Notes: a model not told the origin generated them from the sequence alone. 64,000 bases of DNA from Rhodopseudomonas sp. BAL398 (GCF_033001325.1 NZ_CP133111.1:3426501-3490500), one strand, 5' to 3'. Positions 10,491-21,200 are shown, counted from the stretch's first letter. Program-made: numbers and translations.

Positions 10491-10597
10491 CGCTGGTTGA
10501 CCGGGCCGCCGCGGGCCTGCCATTGCCACAATTGTTGTTTCAAGCTAGCCGAAGGGTTCATTTCGCGGCGCCAGACGCCGATCCGGGAGCAGTATTG

Positions 10598-11266
10598 ATG
10601 ATCACGCGCCGCGCTTTCACCGCCACCCTGTCGCTGACCGGCCTTGCCGCCCTGGTCGGGATCTCGCCGTTCCGGCTGATCGATCAGGCCTTCGCCCAGA
10701 GCACCACCGCGGCCACCGCCGCCGAAGTCGCCAAGCCGGTGTCGCTGCCCGACATGGCGCTTGGCCCCAAGGACGCCGCCGTCACCGTCACCGAATACGC
10801 CTCGATGACCTGCTCGCATTGCGCCGCCTTCGCCGAGGAAGTGTTTCCCAAGATCAAGAAGGCCTATATCGACACCGGCAAGATCCGCTACGTGTTCCGC
10901 GAATTCCCGCTCGACATCAAGGCCGCCGCCGGCTCGATGCTGAGCCGCTGCATCGCCGATGGCGACGCCGGCAAATATTTCGCCGTGACCGATCTGCTGT
11001 TCAAGCAGCAGGCCGATTGGGTGCTGAAGAACACCACCGAATCGCTGAAGCTGATCGGCAAGCAGGCCGGCCTGAGCGGCGAGCAGGTCGAGGCCTGCCT
11101 CAAGGACCAAAAGCTGCTCGACAAGATCGCCGCCGACCAGAAATACGCCAATGAAGTGCTGAAGGTGAACTCGACCCCGAGCTTCTTCATCAACGGCGAA
11201 ATGCTCAAGGGCGAAACCTCGTTCGAGGAATTTTCCAAGCACATCGACCCGCTGCTGAAGAGCTGA
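10598..11266 (+). CDS. DsbA-family thiol:disulfide oxidoreductase
   Basis: A 222-residue exported thioredoxin-fold protein. The N terminus (MITRRAFTATLSLTGLAALV) has a twin arginine and a hydrophobic stretch ending near AFAQ, so export by Tat or Sec is likely. The active site is CSHC at 72-75 within TEYASMTCSHCAAFAEEVFP, and the cis-proline loop is NSTPSFFING. The layout (Thioredoxin_4 type) matches the DsbA/BdbD-like proteins that oxidise cysteines in the periplasm. It follows the DUF721 gene by about 107 bases on the same strand. Confidence 0.92.
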   Translation: MITRRAFTATLSLTGLAALVGISPFRLIDQAFAQSTTAATAAEVAKPVSLPDMALGPKDAAVTVTEYASMTCSHCAAFAEEVFPKIKKAYIDTGKIRYVFREFPLDIKAAAGSMLSRCIADGDAGKYFAVTDLLFKQQADWVLKNTTESLKLIGKQAGLSGEQVEACLKDQKLLDKIAADQKYANEVLKVNSTPSFFINGEMLKGETSFEEFSKHIDPLLKS

Positions 11267-12102
11267 GCAACGCGGCGTTCCGGACGCAGCCCATCGCGTC
11301 GCGCAGCGACGTGGTGCGCTGCTGAGCCGGGGCCCCGCTATCTTTGCGACGGTCAAACCGGGGTCCCGGTTCTGCGAAGCGGCACTACGTGCCGCATCGC
11401 GCCCGGGACACGCGATTCGAATGTCAAACAGCCACTGAATTTCAGCCACGCTGGCGCAATCTCGCGACTCCGCTGAGCCCGAATTGTGCCAACGCCGCCC
11501 CGATGAGGGGCGGGGGCGCGCCGCGCGGCGCGAGGGTGGAGCTTCGCGATCGGCGTTGCGGCCAATCGCGTATCGCCTTGCGGCGCGCCCCGCAGACCGG
11601 CGAACCGGCCTGCCATTTCGCGGCGATTTTGGGCCTCGGGACCGTGCTTCCGGGCGCAGGCGCGATGCCGTTGCACCGCTTGATCCAGGCGGTTTCCCGC
11701 CCTTCGCCTGTGCCGCGTCCAGCCAACTAGCAAGTGGCAGGCTCTCCTAGTGGAGCCGGACGGCGACCCGAGGCCTCCCGGGGCGTGGTTGCGAGCCACG
11801 CGCGCGGGACGCCGCATCGACCCGACGGGACGAATCCCGCTCTGGCCAGCGCGCGATGCGGATCACTCCGCTTCGCGCGCTCTGTCCCGCTTCACAAGCG
11901 CCCTCGAGAAGCGCCCCTCACGGACAGAACAATTAGGAATATAATCAGATCAATGAGATTGTCAACATGCGAGGACCGCTCGTCCGGACGCAACGCAACG
12001 CAATCCGCGTAAGCTTCCCGCATCGGGTGCTTCCATGACGAGCGATTCGCCCGCGCCGTGATCGCGGCGAAGGCTGGGACGTCAGGCGAAATCGGTGGCA
12101 GG
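11267..12102. other. Long gap with no convincing gene
   Basis: 836 bases. Open frames exist on both strands but are Arg/Pro-rich, mutually overlapping and without ribosome-binding sites, so I take none as genes. It contains a palindromic repeat (11368-11412) and a short A/T-rich stretch at about 11930-11960 in otherwise very GC-rich DNA, which could be a promoter or a junction of inserted DNA. Confidence 0.6.
11368..11412. repeat. Dispersed palindromic repeat, family E copy 1
   Basis: A 45-base segment beginning ggttctgcgaagcggcac and ending gcgcccgggacacg, with the inner palindrome GCGGCAC-4-GTGCCGC. A second copy at 25860-25904 differs at two positions. Similarity continues weakly to the left (both have a ccggggcccc stretch), so the full element is longer, perhaps from about 11300. 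Confidence 0.8.
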
Positions 12103-12471
12103 CTATTTCAGCGTGATCTGTAAACGCAGCGATCCATTGATATCGTAACCATCCTGCTGCGGACGCTGACCGGAACGCTGGCGGATATTGCTGGTCACCG
12201 TTTCCAGCCGGCAATCCTTGGCAATGACCTCGCGCAGCAGGTCGCATTCATGCGCTGCCATCTCGTAGATCCGGCGGCGGATTTGATAGCGCAGCTTCTC
12301 GGCGTCCTCACTTGTGCCGCCGACGTCCTCCACGAATAGGCTGATGTTCGTCTGCACCTGCACCGATTGCTGTGGTGGCGCATTATGCTCGGCGCCGACG
12401 CGCTGAGCGACGGCCGGGCCGACCAACAACAAGCCGGCGGCACCGGCAATCAGATACTGAAATGGTCTCAC
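12103..12471 (-). CDS. Small exported protein of unknown function
   Basis: 122 residues from the GTG at 12471, which follows a gggagatt ribosome-binding site; the open frame continues upstream without an ATG. The N terminus VRPFQYLIAGAAGLLLVGPAVA is a signal peptide cleaved near AVAQ. The mature part (SVQVQTNISLFVEDVGGTSEDAEK..., two cysteines in ECDLL and KDCRL, ending NGSLRLQITLK) is not a family I recognise. The two cysteines could form a disulfide in the periplasm. It stands in the insertion-like region between dsbA and smc. Confidence 0.7.
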   Translation of the reverse strand: MRPFQYLIAGAAGLLLVGPAVAQRVGAEHNAPPQQSVQVQTNISLFVEDVGGTSEDAEKLRYQIRRRIYEMAAHECDLLREVIAKDCRLETVTSNIRQRSGQRPQQDGYDINGSLRLQITLK

Positions 12472-12729
12472 GGTAATCTCCCGCCATTGGGGCAACGATT
12501 CCAAGGTAGCAAATCCGGATTGCTCCTTGATGAAGCGCCGCAGTGCAGATCGGCAGCATCGGTTAAAGCTGCATCAACCAGACCGAACAATCTATGGTAA
12601 CAGCACACCCGCCGAAGGCGGCGGTGATCGGGGCCGCAACACCAATATGGCGGGCCCTTGTGTGCGGCCTCAAAGGATTGCGCGGCGCACGATTCGAGCT
12701 AAGGCGCCTCGCTTGCTCCACCCAACACG

Positions 12730-13032
12730 CTACGCGGCATCGTCGATCACCGGCACAATCTTCGTCAACTGACCGGCGATCTGAAGTCTTGCGGTTCTCA
12801 CATCGAACGCGTTCTGCAGATTGAGCCAGAACTCGACGCTGGTTCCGAACGCCTTGGCGAGACGCAGCGCGGTGTCGGCGGTAATGCCGGTCTGTTCGGC
12901 GGCAATGCGCTCGATCCGCGTCCGCGGCACGCCGCAGATTTTAGCCAACGCGCCGGGCGTCATTCCGAGCGGGAGCAGAAATTCCTCGCGGAGCACTTCG
13001 CCAGGGTGCATGGGCGGGAGTTTCTTGGCCAT
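12730..13032 (-). CDS. higA: HigA-type antitoxin
   Basis: A 100-residue helix-turn-helix protein of the HigA/VapI group. It begins MAKKLPPMHPGEVLREEFL, the family's standard opening, with the HTH in LGMTPGALAKICGVPRTRIERIAAEQ and the following TADTALRLAKAFGTSVEFWLNLQ, also diagnostic. It binds and neutralises the RelE-fold toxin encoded 38 bases upstream in the same operon and represses the shared promoter. Toxin-first order is the HigBA arrangement. Confidence 0.92.
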   Translation of the reverse strand: MAKKLPPMHPGEVLREEFLLPLGMTPGALAKICGVPRTRIERIAAEQTGITADTALRLAKAFGTSVEFWLNLQNAFDVRTARLQIAGQLTKIVPVIDDAA

Positions 13033-13070
13033 CGTCTGGTCTCCTTAGCTGGCGGACAATTGCGATGTGT

Positions 13071-13352
13071 TCAGTGGTAGTCGGTGAACTCGACGTCCAT
13101 TGCGCCCTCATCTGTCCACACGAAGCAAATTCGGAACTGGTCGTTGACGCGGATCGAGTGCTGCCCCTTACGGTCTGCCGTGAGTGCTTCGAGTCGGTTT
13201 CCCGGCGGCAATCTCAGATCGTCGAGCTTGTGAGCGGCTGCTATCAACTGCAACTTGCGGCGAGCTACCTTCAACAAATTCGCCGGAAAGCCCTTGCGAG
13301 CCTCGCCCTCGAATGCCGCTTCGGTCAGGGCGTCCCGGAAGCTCTTGATCAT
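13071..13352 (-). CDS. higB: HigB-type (RelE superfamily) toxin
   Basis: A 93-residue RelE/HigB-fold toxin, a ribosome-dependent mRNA endonuclease. Recognisable parts are MIKSFRDALTEAAFEGEARKG, LLKVARRKLQLIAAAHKLDDLRLPPGNRLEAL and the C-terminal core SIRVNDQFRICFVWTDEGAMDVEFTDYH, whose Arg and aromatic residues form the catalytic face in HigB/GraT proteins. It precedes its antitoxin gene higA and follows a perfect inverted repeat that is a natural operator. Confidence 0.92.
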   Translation of the reverse strand: MIKSFRDALTEAAFEGEARKGFPANLLKVARRKLQLIAAAHKLDDLRLPPGNRLEALTADRKGQHSIRVNDQFRICFVWTDEGAMDVEFTDYH

Positions 13353-13360
13353 GGGGAAAA

Positions 13361-13379
13361 TGTATCAGACAATGATACA
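13361..13379. promoter_or_regulatory. Inverted repeat, probable HigA operator
   Basis: TGTATCA-gacaa-TGATACA, a perfect 7-base inverted repeat with a 5-base spacer, 9 bases upstream of the higB start. A/T-rich palindromes at this position are the usual autoregulatory sites of HigBA modules. Confidence 0.75.
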
Positions 13380-13625
13380 CATCACAAGCGCACGGCATCG
13401 CTCGGCGACCGGCGAAAGGCGCACTTTCCCCTCTCCCCCACCCCCTAAACCTCTGGAAAAGCCCGGTTCCGCGGTTGCCCTGCGGCGCCCGGCTCGCCAT
13501 TGTCGGCCCTCAACAGAGCCGCGGGCGGCAGACCGGATGTGACCGGGCGATATCATCCATGGTATTGTCAGGGTTGAGAGATTCGGCAGCAGCCCCGCGA
13601 ATCGCGGCTAACCGAGCATCGCTTC

Positions 13626-16600
13626 ATGAAACTCACGCGCCTCCGCCTGCATGGATTCAAATCCTTCGTCGAGCCCACCGATTTCGTGATCGAGCCGGGG
13701 CTGACCGGCGTGGTCGGACCCAATGGCTGCGGCAAGTCGAATCTGGTCGAGGCGCTGCGCTGGGCAATGGGCGAGACCTCGCATAAATCGCTGCGCGCCG
13801 CCGATATGGACGCGGTGATCTTTTCCGGCTCCGGCAATCGGCCGTCGCGCAACCACGCCGAAGTGGTGATGACGATCGACAATACCGACCACACCGCGCC
13901 GGCGGCGATGAACGACGCCGAAATTCTGGAAATCTCGCGCCGGATCGAGCGCGAGGCCGGTTCGGTCTATCGCATCAATGGCCGCGACGTGCGCGCCCGC
14001 GACGTGCAATTGCTGTTCGCCGACGCCGCCACCGGCGCGCGCTCGCCGGCGCTGGTGCATCAGGGCAAGATCGGTGAAATCATCCAGGCCAAGCCGGAAC
14101 AGCGCCGCCGCGTGCTGGAAGACGCCGCCGGCGTCGCCGGCCTGCATGCGCGCCGCCACGAGGCCGAATTGCGGCTGAAGGCGGCCGAGACCAACCTTAC
14201 CCGCGTCGAGGACGTGATCGGTCAATTGTCGTCGCAGGTCGACGGGCTGAAGAAGCAGGCGCGGCAGGCGATCCGGTTCCGCGAAGTCGCCGCCAAGGTC
14301 CGCAAGGCCGAGGCGATGCTGTTTCATCTGCGCTGGCTCGAGGCCAATGCCGAAGTCACCGAGGCCGCCAAGGTCCACGATCTCAATGTCCGCGAACTGG
14401 CCGAGCGCACCCGCGAACAGGCCGAAGCCTCGCGCATCCAGGCCGACCGCGCCTCGACCTTGCCGTCCTTGCGCGAGGCCGAGGCCCGCGCCGCCGCCGG
14501 GCTGACGCGGCTCACCAATGCCCGCGAAATGCTGGACCGCGAGGAGCAACGCGCCAAGGAGCGGCTCGGCGAACTCGACCGCCGGCTGACGCAATTCGGC
14601 GCCGACGTCGAGCGCGAACAGCAGCACGCCGCCGACGCCGACGTGGCGCTGGAGAAGCTCGACATCGAGGACGGCGAGCTCAAGGACGAGATCCGTCAGC
14701 GCGTCGAGCTGCGCGGCGGCGTCGATGAGCGCGTCGCCGAAGCCGAGGCCACGCTTGCGGATTCCGAGCGGCTGTTCGGCGAATTGACCACCGCGCTGGC
14801 ACAGCTGACCGCGCGGCGCAACCAGTTCGAGGCCGGCGTGCGCGGCCATCGCGATCGGCTGACGCGGCTGGATACCGAAATCGCCGGGGTGCAGATCGAG
14901 ATCGAGAAGCTGGCGCAGCAGACCAGCGCTGCCGGCGATCTCGAGGCCCTGGCCGAGGCGATGGAGACCGCGCAGCAGACGCTGGCGGAATCCGAGGCCG
15001 GGGTGCAGGCGTTCGAATCCGCCCATGTGGAGGCGCGCCAACGCCTCGAAGCGGCGCGCGGACCGCTCGCCGAGGCCGACAAGAAGGTGCAGCGGCTCGA
15101 CACCGAGGCCCGCACCATCTCCAAGCTGGTCAATAGCGAGACCAAGAATCTGTGGCCGCCGATCATCGACGGCATCAATGTCGCCAAGGGTTATGAGAAG
15201 GCGATCGGCGCCGCGCTCGGCGACGATCTCGACGCCCCGGTCGATCCCTCGGCGCCGATGCGCTGGACCGACATTGGCGTCCAGGCCGACGATCCGGCGC
15301 TGCCCGAGGGCGCCGATTCGCTGGCCAACCATGTCGACGCCCCGCCCGAACTGGCGCGGCGGCTGGCGCAGATCGGCGTCGTCGCCAAGGAGCGCGGCAA
15401 CGAGCTGGTGTCGCAGCTTGCGACCGGGCAGCGGCTGGTGTCGCTGGAAGGCGACGTCTGGCGCTGGGACGGCTTCGTCGCCGCCGCGCATGCGCCGACG
15501 CGCGCCGCGCGCCGGCTGGCCGAACGCGCCCGGCTGGTCGAGATCGAGAACGAATTGGAGCAGGCGCGGGTTGAAGCCGCCGCCAAGCGCCAGGCGCTGG
15601 ACGACGCCGAATCCGAGCTGAAAGCCGCCGCCGCGGCGGAAACCGCGGCGCGCGAGGGGCTGCGCGCCACCCGTCGAGAGGTCGATTCGGCGCGCGAGCG
15701 CTTTGCCGCCACCGAACGTGAGATCAACCGCCACGCCTCGCGCAAATCGGCGCTGGCCGAAGCCCATAGCCGGGTCACCGCCGATCGCGCCGAGGCCGAG
15801 GCGGCCTATGAAAGCGCGATGGCGGCGATCGAGGAATTGCCGCCGAGCGACGAGACCCAGGCCCGGCTCAATGCCGTGCGCGAGGATATCGAGGGCCGCC
15901 GCCGGCTCGCGGCGCAAGTGCGTGCCGAGGCCAGCGCGCTGGCGCGCGAGGCCGAGCTCGCCGACAAGCGGCTGCAGGCGATCGTCGCCGAGCGCAGCGC
16001 CTGGCAATCCCGCAAGCAAAGCGCGCTGTCGCAGCTCGCCACCATCGAGGCCCGAGTCACCGAGCTTGGCATCGAGCGCACCGAGCTGGAAAATGCCCCG
16101 GAAGTGTTCGCCGAGAAGCGCAGCGCGCTGATCAGCGAGATCGAATACGCCCAGACCGATCGCCGCGACGCCGCCGAGGCGCTAGCCGTCGCCGAGCTGG
16201 CAATGCAGGACACCGACCGCACCGCCAAGGTGTCGCTGGAAGCGCTGTCCAACGCCCGCGAAGCCTGCGCCCGCTCCGAGGAGCGGATGCAGGCCGCCAA
16301 GCGCCGGCTCGACGACGTCGAGCGCGAGGTCCGCGACATGCTCGAAGTCGAGCCGCAGGGCGCCGCGGCGCTCGCCGAGATCAGCCCCGAGGCCGAATTG
16401 CCGGCGCTGGCCGAGGTCGAGGAGAGCCTGGAAAAGCTCCGCCGCGACCGCGAGCGGCTCGGCGCCGTCAATCTGCGCGCCGAGGACGAACTCAACGACA
16501 TCGAAGCCCAGCACACCGGGCTGACCACCGAGCGCGACGATCTGGTCGAGGCGATCAAGCGGCTGCGCCAGGGCATCCAGAGCCTCAACAAGGAAGCGCG

Positions 16601-17090
16601 GGAGCGGCTGCTGGCTTCGTTCGACATCGTCAACAGCCATTTCAAGCGCCTGTTCGTGGTGCTGTTCGGCGGCGGCGAGGCCGAATTGAAGCTGGTCGAG
16701 AGCGACGATCCGCTGGAAGCCGGGCTCGAAATCATCGCCAAGCCGCCCGGCAAGAAGCCGCAGACGCTGTCGCTGTTGTCCGGCGGCGAGCAGGCGCTGA
16801 CCGCGATGTCGCTGATCTTCGCCGTGTTCCTCACCAACCCGTCGCCGATCTGCGTGCTCGACGAAGTCGACGCGCCGCTCGACGATCACAACGTCGAACG
16901 GTTCTGCGAATTGCTGAACGAGATGACCAAGACCACCGACACCCGCTTCATCATCATCACCCATAACCCGATCACGATGGCGCGGATGAACCGGCTCTAC
17001 GGCGTCACCATGGCGGAGCGCGGCGTCTCGCAGCTGGTCTCGGTCAATCTGCAGGACGCGGTCGGCATTCTGGATCAGCACGTGGCGTGA
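13626..17090 (+). CDS. smc: Chromosome segregation ATPase SMC
   Basis: A full-length SMC of 1154 residues. The N-terminal head has KLTRLRLHGFKSFVEPT and Walker A GPNGCGKSN (31-39). A long coiled coil leads to the hinge (about 505-640, around IDGINVAKGYEKAIGAALGDD and the glycine-rich part WRWDGFVAAA), the second coil follows, and the C-terminal head has the ABC signature LSGGEQALTAMSL near 1051 and Walker B CVLDEVDAPLDDHN near 1077. It condenses and separates chromosomes with ScpA/ScpB, which are not in the window. The minus strand of this gene is open over long stretches only because of the GC-rich codon bias. Confidence 0.97.
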   Translation: MKLTRLRLHGFKSFVEPTDFVIEPGLTGVVGPNGCGKSNLVEALRWAMGETSHKSLRAADMDAVIFSGSGNRPSRNHAEVVMTIDNTDHTAPAAMNDAEILEISRRIEREAGSVYRINGRDVRARDVQLLFADAATGARSPALVHQGKIGEIIQAKPEQRRRVLEDAAGVAGLHARRHEAELRLKAAETNLTRVEDVIGQLSSQVDGLKKQARQAIRFREVAAKVRKAEAMLFHLRWLEANAEVTEAAKVHDLNVRELAERTREQAEASRIQADRASTLPSLREAEARAAAGLTRLTNAREMLDREEQRAKERLGELDRRLTQFGADVEREQQHAADADVALEKLDIEDGELKDEIRQRVELRGGVDERVAEAEATLADSERLFGELTTALAQLTARRNQFEAGVRGHRDRLTRLDTEIAGVQIEIEKLAQQTSAAGDLEALAEAMETAQQTLAESEAGVQAFESAHVEARQRLEAARGPLAEADKKVQRLDTEARTISKLVNSETKNLWPPIIDGINVAKGYEKAIGAALGDDLDAPVDPSAPMRWTDIGVQADDPALPEGADSLANHVDAPPELARRLAQIGVVAKERGNELVSQLATGQRLVSLEGDVWRWDGFVAAAHAPTRAARRLAERARLVEIENELEQARVEAAAKRQALDDAESELKAAAAAETAAREGLRATRREVDSARERFAATEREINRHASRKSALAEAHSRVTADRAEAEAAYESAMAAIEELPPSDETQARLNAVREDIEGRRRLAAQVRAEASALAREAELADKRLQAIVAERSAWQSRKQSALSQLATIEARVTELGIERTELENAPEVFAEKRSALISEIEYAQTDRRDAAEALAVAELAMQDTDRTAKVSLEALSNAREACARSEERMQAAKRRLDDVEREVRDMLEVEPQGAAALAEISPEAELPALAEVEESLEKLRRDRERLGAVNLRAEDELNDIEAQHTGLTTERDDLVEAIKRLRQGIQSLNKEARERLLASFDIVNSHFKRLFVVLFGGGEAELKLVESDDPLEAGLEIIAKPPGKKPQTLSLLSGGEQALTAMSLIFAVFLTNPSPICVLDEVDAPLDDHNVERFCELLNEMTKTTDTRFIIITHNPITMARMNRLYGVTMAERGVSQLVSVNLQDAVGILDQHVA

Positions 17091-17093
17091 CGT

Positions 17094-17254
17094 CACCCTC
17101 CCCTGGAGGGGGAGGGTCGGTGAGCGCAGCGAACCGGGGTGGGGTGATCGGCCGCGGCGCACTGCACGAATTGTTGGATCGCATGCTTATCAACGTGGAA
17201 GCACCCCACCCCGCCTGCCTGCGGCAGGCGACCCTCCCCCTCAAGGGGAGGGTG
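17094..17254. repeat. CTCCCC palindromic repeat, family C copy 1
   Basis: Starts accctcccctggaggggg and ends cctcaaggggagggt, with complementary outer arms around a central part containing caccccgcctgcctgcggc. It begins four bases after the smc stop and probably forms a large hairpin in the transcript. Confidence 0.85.
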
Positions 17255-17274
17255 AAGAATCCCTCGCCTCTGCG

Positions 17275-18255
17275 ATGATAGCTCCCGCACTCCCCGCCGA
17301 ATTGACCGCCGCGCTGACGCAACAGCTGCACGGACTGTCGCGCAGCGACGCCACCACGCGGGCGGCGTCGATGTCGCAGACCTATCGGGACGGCGGTGGC
17401 TCCACGGCGATCCGCAGCGCCACCGACGCGCTGGCCTATGCGGCGTCGCGGATGCCGGCGACCTATGCGGCGGTCACCGCCTGCCTGAATGCGCTGCTTG
17501 AGCTGCGCCCCGATTTTGTGCCGGCGAGCCTGCTCGATTGCGGCGCCGGTCCCGGCACCGCGAGCTGGGCCGCCGCCGAAGCCTTCGATTCGTTGCGCGG
17601 CTTCGAGCTGATCGACGCCAATGCGGCGCTGCGCGAGCTGGCGCTGCAATTGGCGCAACACAGCCGGCTTGCGGCGATGCGCTATCAGCGCGGCGAGGCG
17701 CTGGCGCTGCTCGCCGCGGCCGAGCCGGCCGATCTGGTGATCGCCAGCTATGTGATCAACGAGTTGAGCGAGACCGGGCGGGAAAAATTCGCCGAGCTGG
17801 CCTGGCGCAAGACGGTCGACACGCTGCTGATCGTCGAGCCCGGCACGCCGGCCGGCCATGCCCGCGTGCTGGCGCTGCGCCGGCAATTGATCGCGCAGGG
17901 CGCACGTGTGATCGCCCCCTGCCCGCACGACGACGCCTGCCCGCTGGTGGCGCCGGACTGGTGTCACTTCACCCAGCGGCTGCCGCGCTCGCGCGTGCAT
18001 CAGCAGCTCAAGGCCGCCGAACTGCCCTATGAGGACGAAAAATTCAGCTATGTGGCGCTGACCCGCGCACCTCTGCCGCAACGACCGGCGCGGGTGCTGG
18101 CACAGCCGGAGCTGACCAAGATCGCCGTGACGGCGAAATTGTGCACCGAGCGCGGCGTCGTGCGCGCGGTGGCGCCGCGCCGCGACAAGGCGCGCTACGC
18201 GCAATTCCGCAAATTACGCTGGGGCGACGCACTGGTCGACGCGGCCCGCGATTGA
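17275..18255 (+). CDS. Rsm22-family small-subunit rRNA methyltransferase-like protein
   Basis: 326 residues. The Rsm22 family is related to SAM methyltransferases and linked to the small ribosomal subunit, in mitochondria as METTL17. The SAM loop is LLDCGAGPGTASWAAAEAF, followed by ADLVIASYVINELSE and VDTLLIVEPGTPAGHARVLALR. A C-terminal cysteine cluster, CPHDDACPL and CHFTQRLPR, matches the Fe-S cluster ligands reported for METTL17/Rsm22. The ATG at 17275 begins after the repeat that separates it from smc. Its stop is 12 bases from the convergent autotransporter. Confidence 0.88.
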   Translation: MIAPALPAELTAALTQQLHGLSRSDATTRAASMSQTYRDGGGSTAIRSATDALAYAASRMPATYAAVTACLNALLELRPDFVPASLLDCGAGPGTASWAAAEAFDSLRGFELIDANAALRELALQLAQHSRLAAMRYQRGEALALLAAAEPADLVIASYVINELSETGREKFAELAWRKTVDTLLIVEPGTPAGHARVLALRRQLIAQGARVIAPCPHDDACPLVAPDWCHFTQRLPRSRVHQQLKAAELPYEDEKFSYVALTRAPLPQRPARVLAQPELTKIAVTAKLCTERGVVRAVAPRRDKARYAQFRKLRWGDALVDAARD

Positions 18256-18267
18256 GTCAAGCCGCGA

Positions 18268-21200
18268 TCAGAACGAATGCTTCAGCCGGGCGCTGACCTG
18301 ATGCGCCACGGTGTCGCTGCCACCGACGATGGCGTCGTAATTGAGCGAGACCAGCGTCATCGCGCCGAACCGGCCGGAGATTCCGGCGCCGAACACGCCG
18401 CGATCGCGGATGCCGCGGCCGGTCAAGGTGGTGAACACGCCGGGCAGCGTCGACTCGACGAAATTGGCGTCGATGCCGCGAACGCCGTCGCGGAATTCGT
18501 GCAGCCAAGCCAGCCGCAATTCCGGCGTCAGCACGCCGTTGGTGGTCTGCAGATCGTGGGCGATGCGGGTGCCGACGCTGGAGCGCAGCGATTCGGAGCG
18601 GTCGGCGCCGACGCTGAGCGCGGTGATGCCGCCGTTCTCGGTGAACCCATCGGTCGACACGCTGGTATATTGCAGGCTCAGTTCGGGGTTAACCACGAAG
18701 CCGCCGAACACAAGCAGATCCGTTCCCACCGCGCCGCGCACCGAATAGTGCGAGCCGTCGAAACGCGAGCCGTCGACCGCGCCCAGCGCCGCGCGCGAAT
18801 TGTCGTAGCGGTCCCAGCCATACAGCCCGATGACGTTGGCGTACCAGGCCGGAGCGCGGTAGCCGCCATATCCGCCCACGGTGCGGGTCGAAATCTTGGT
18901 GGTGCTGCCGAGCGTGTCGAGATCGCCATTGGTCAGCCCATAGCCCCCGAAGGCGCCGACCAGCAAGCGATCCGACAGTCGCCAGTCGGCGCCGGCGACC
19001 ACATTCGCGGCGGTGGAGCGGGTCGCGCTGGCATTGGCGCGGGCGCCCTCGCGTGACGTGCTGAGGCTCGACGTGATGAACACGCCATGATCCGGATCGA
19101 GCGCTGCGCGTAGCGGCGGCGCCTTGGTGGCGGGCGCATAGGCGAGCGCGTCGCGGCCCCAGCCGACGGCGCTCAGCGCATCTCGACCGTTGCCCGAGGC
19201 GGCGTCGAGCGAGGCCAGCGTGCGATCCATGGTCGCGCCGCGGGCGTCGAGCAGGCCGGAATCGAACATCGCCAGCGCGGCGGCCGCGCCGCCGGTGTCG
19301 TTGCCGGTCAGGCCGAAGCGGCCCTGGATCAGGCGCTGATCGATCAACGCGCTGGTCTGGAAGCTCATATTCATCGTCATCCGGCCGAGCCCCTGATAGG
19401 AGGCCGGCGACAGTTGCGCCAGCGCCGCGCCGACATCGGCGGCGCTCGCGACCTGATCGATCAAGGTGAGCGCAGCGCTGCTGGCAGCCACGCTGTTGGA
19501 AAGATTGTCGAACTGCCAGGCCGGGCCAGCGCTGCCCGGATGCGCGGCGCTGGCCAAATCCGAGAACGACGGCGCGAAGGCGTTTACCACCTCGAACGAG
19601 GTGTAGAGCGTACCGCCGATATTGACGGTCTGACCGGCCGCCAATTGGGCGCGCTTGGCGGCCGACAGGCCGACCTTGTAGTAGTTCAGCGTATCGGTGT
19701 CGGCGCCGCCATTGACCAGCCCGACGATGCGCGAGCCCGCCATGATGTTGGCGGTATCGTTGCCGCCTTCCAGATTCACCGCCCGGCCGCTGTTGCCGAT
19801 GATGACGCCATAATTGGTCAGGACGTCGGCGCCCTCGCCCATCTGGATCGCCGAGCCGTCGCCGCGGATGAACCGCGCCGAACCGGTGCCCGTATACGTT
19901 ACGCCGTCGAGTTTGCCGACCGAATTGGTGTCGACCAGACCGCTGCCGAGCAGCACGGTCGCGGTCGGATCGGCAATGGCGCCATTGCCGATGATGGTGC
20001 CGCGATTGACGATGGTGTCGTTGTCGGCGGCGGTGCCGGTCTTGTTCTCCAGCCGGATCGCAAAGCCGTTCTGGCCGACGATGCTGCCGCCCGCATTGTT
20101 GGCGATCGTCGTGGCGGCGACGCCGCTGCGTGATCCGTCGACGTTGGAATCATTGTTGACGACGATACCGTAGGAGGCGCCGCTGATGACGCCCCAATTG
20201 GTGACGGTGCCGCCACCGATCGACAGGCCCTCGGCGTTGTTGAGACGGCCGCCGGAATCATAGCCGCCGGCACCGGTGCCCTCGATGATGCCGTAATTGG
20301 TGACGGTGGCGGCAAAATCGACATCGACGCCGTCGCCGTCGCCCGTTCCGTTGCCATCATAGGCGCCGGTGATGCGGCCGTAATTGATCACCGTGCCGGT
20401 GCCGTCGGAGCCGAAGCCGGAGCCGTTGCGGCCGAGGATCGTCGCGCCGGCTTCATTGCTGACGCTGACGAAGGCGTCGGTGGTGATGCCGTGGCGGAAG
20501 CCCGAAATGGTGCCGCCGGTCTTGTTGATCACGGTGCCGGAATGGCTCTGCCAGTCGATGCCGTCATTGCTGTCCCCGACTTTGCCATCGGAATAGATCA
20601 GGCCGTAATTGGTGACGGTGGCGGCTTCGCCGGGCCGGATCGCGTCGGCCCCGCTCGCCTTGATGACGCCGGTGGCGCGGTTGACGATCGACACCGTGCC
20701 GGCGCTGATGTTGTTGAAATCGATCGCCTGGCCGGTGCCGGTCGACCAGATCGTGCCGGCATTGTCGATGCTGAAACGGCCGGTGGTGGCCGTGGCAATG
20801 GCGCGGATCGCATCGTCGACGGACTGGATCACGCCGCCGGAATTGTTGATCACCTGGAGCGATGTGACGGTGGCGGGATCGGCGATGTCGAGGTTGATGG
20901 CGCGCTCGGTCGATTCGATCAGCCCGCTGTTGTTGATCGCCGTCGTGCCCGATCCGGGCCGGATCGCGTCATTATCGAGCGCGCGCAGGATTCCACCGGC
21001 AGCATTGTTGATCGCGACCGTTCCGGTTGCCGAGGTGTTCTTGGCAAAGTCGACCACCTGGCCGGTCGAGGAGACGATGGTGCCGGAATTGTTGATCGTC
21101 ACCGTGCCGGCGCCGATGCTGGTGTTGAGGCGGAATGCGTCGTCGACGGTCGAAATCAGCGCGCCGGCGAAATTGTTCAAGGTCAGGCTGCGGGGCGGGT

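Noticed and set aside
11344-12012. Several open frames in the dsbA-higBA gap
   Set aside because: Arg/Pro/Ala-rich, overlapping on both strands, no ribosome-binding sites, and one spans a palindromic repeat.
13608-16019. Long open frame (about 800 codons) on the minus strand opposite smc
   Set aside because: It lies wholly opposite a certain gene, is Arg/Leu/Gly/Gln-rich and has no recognisable motif; long antisense frames are expected where codons end in G or C.
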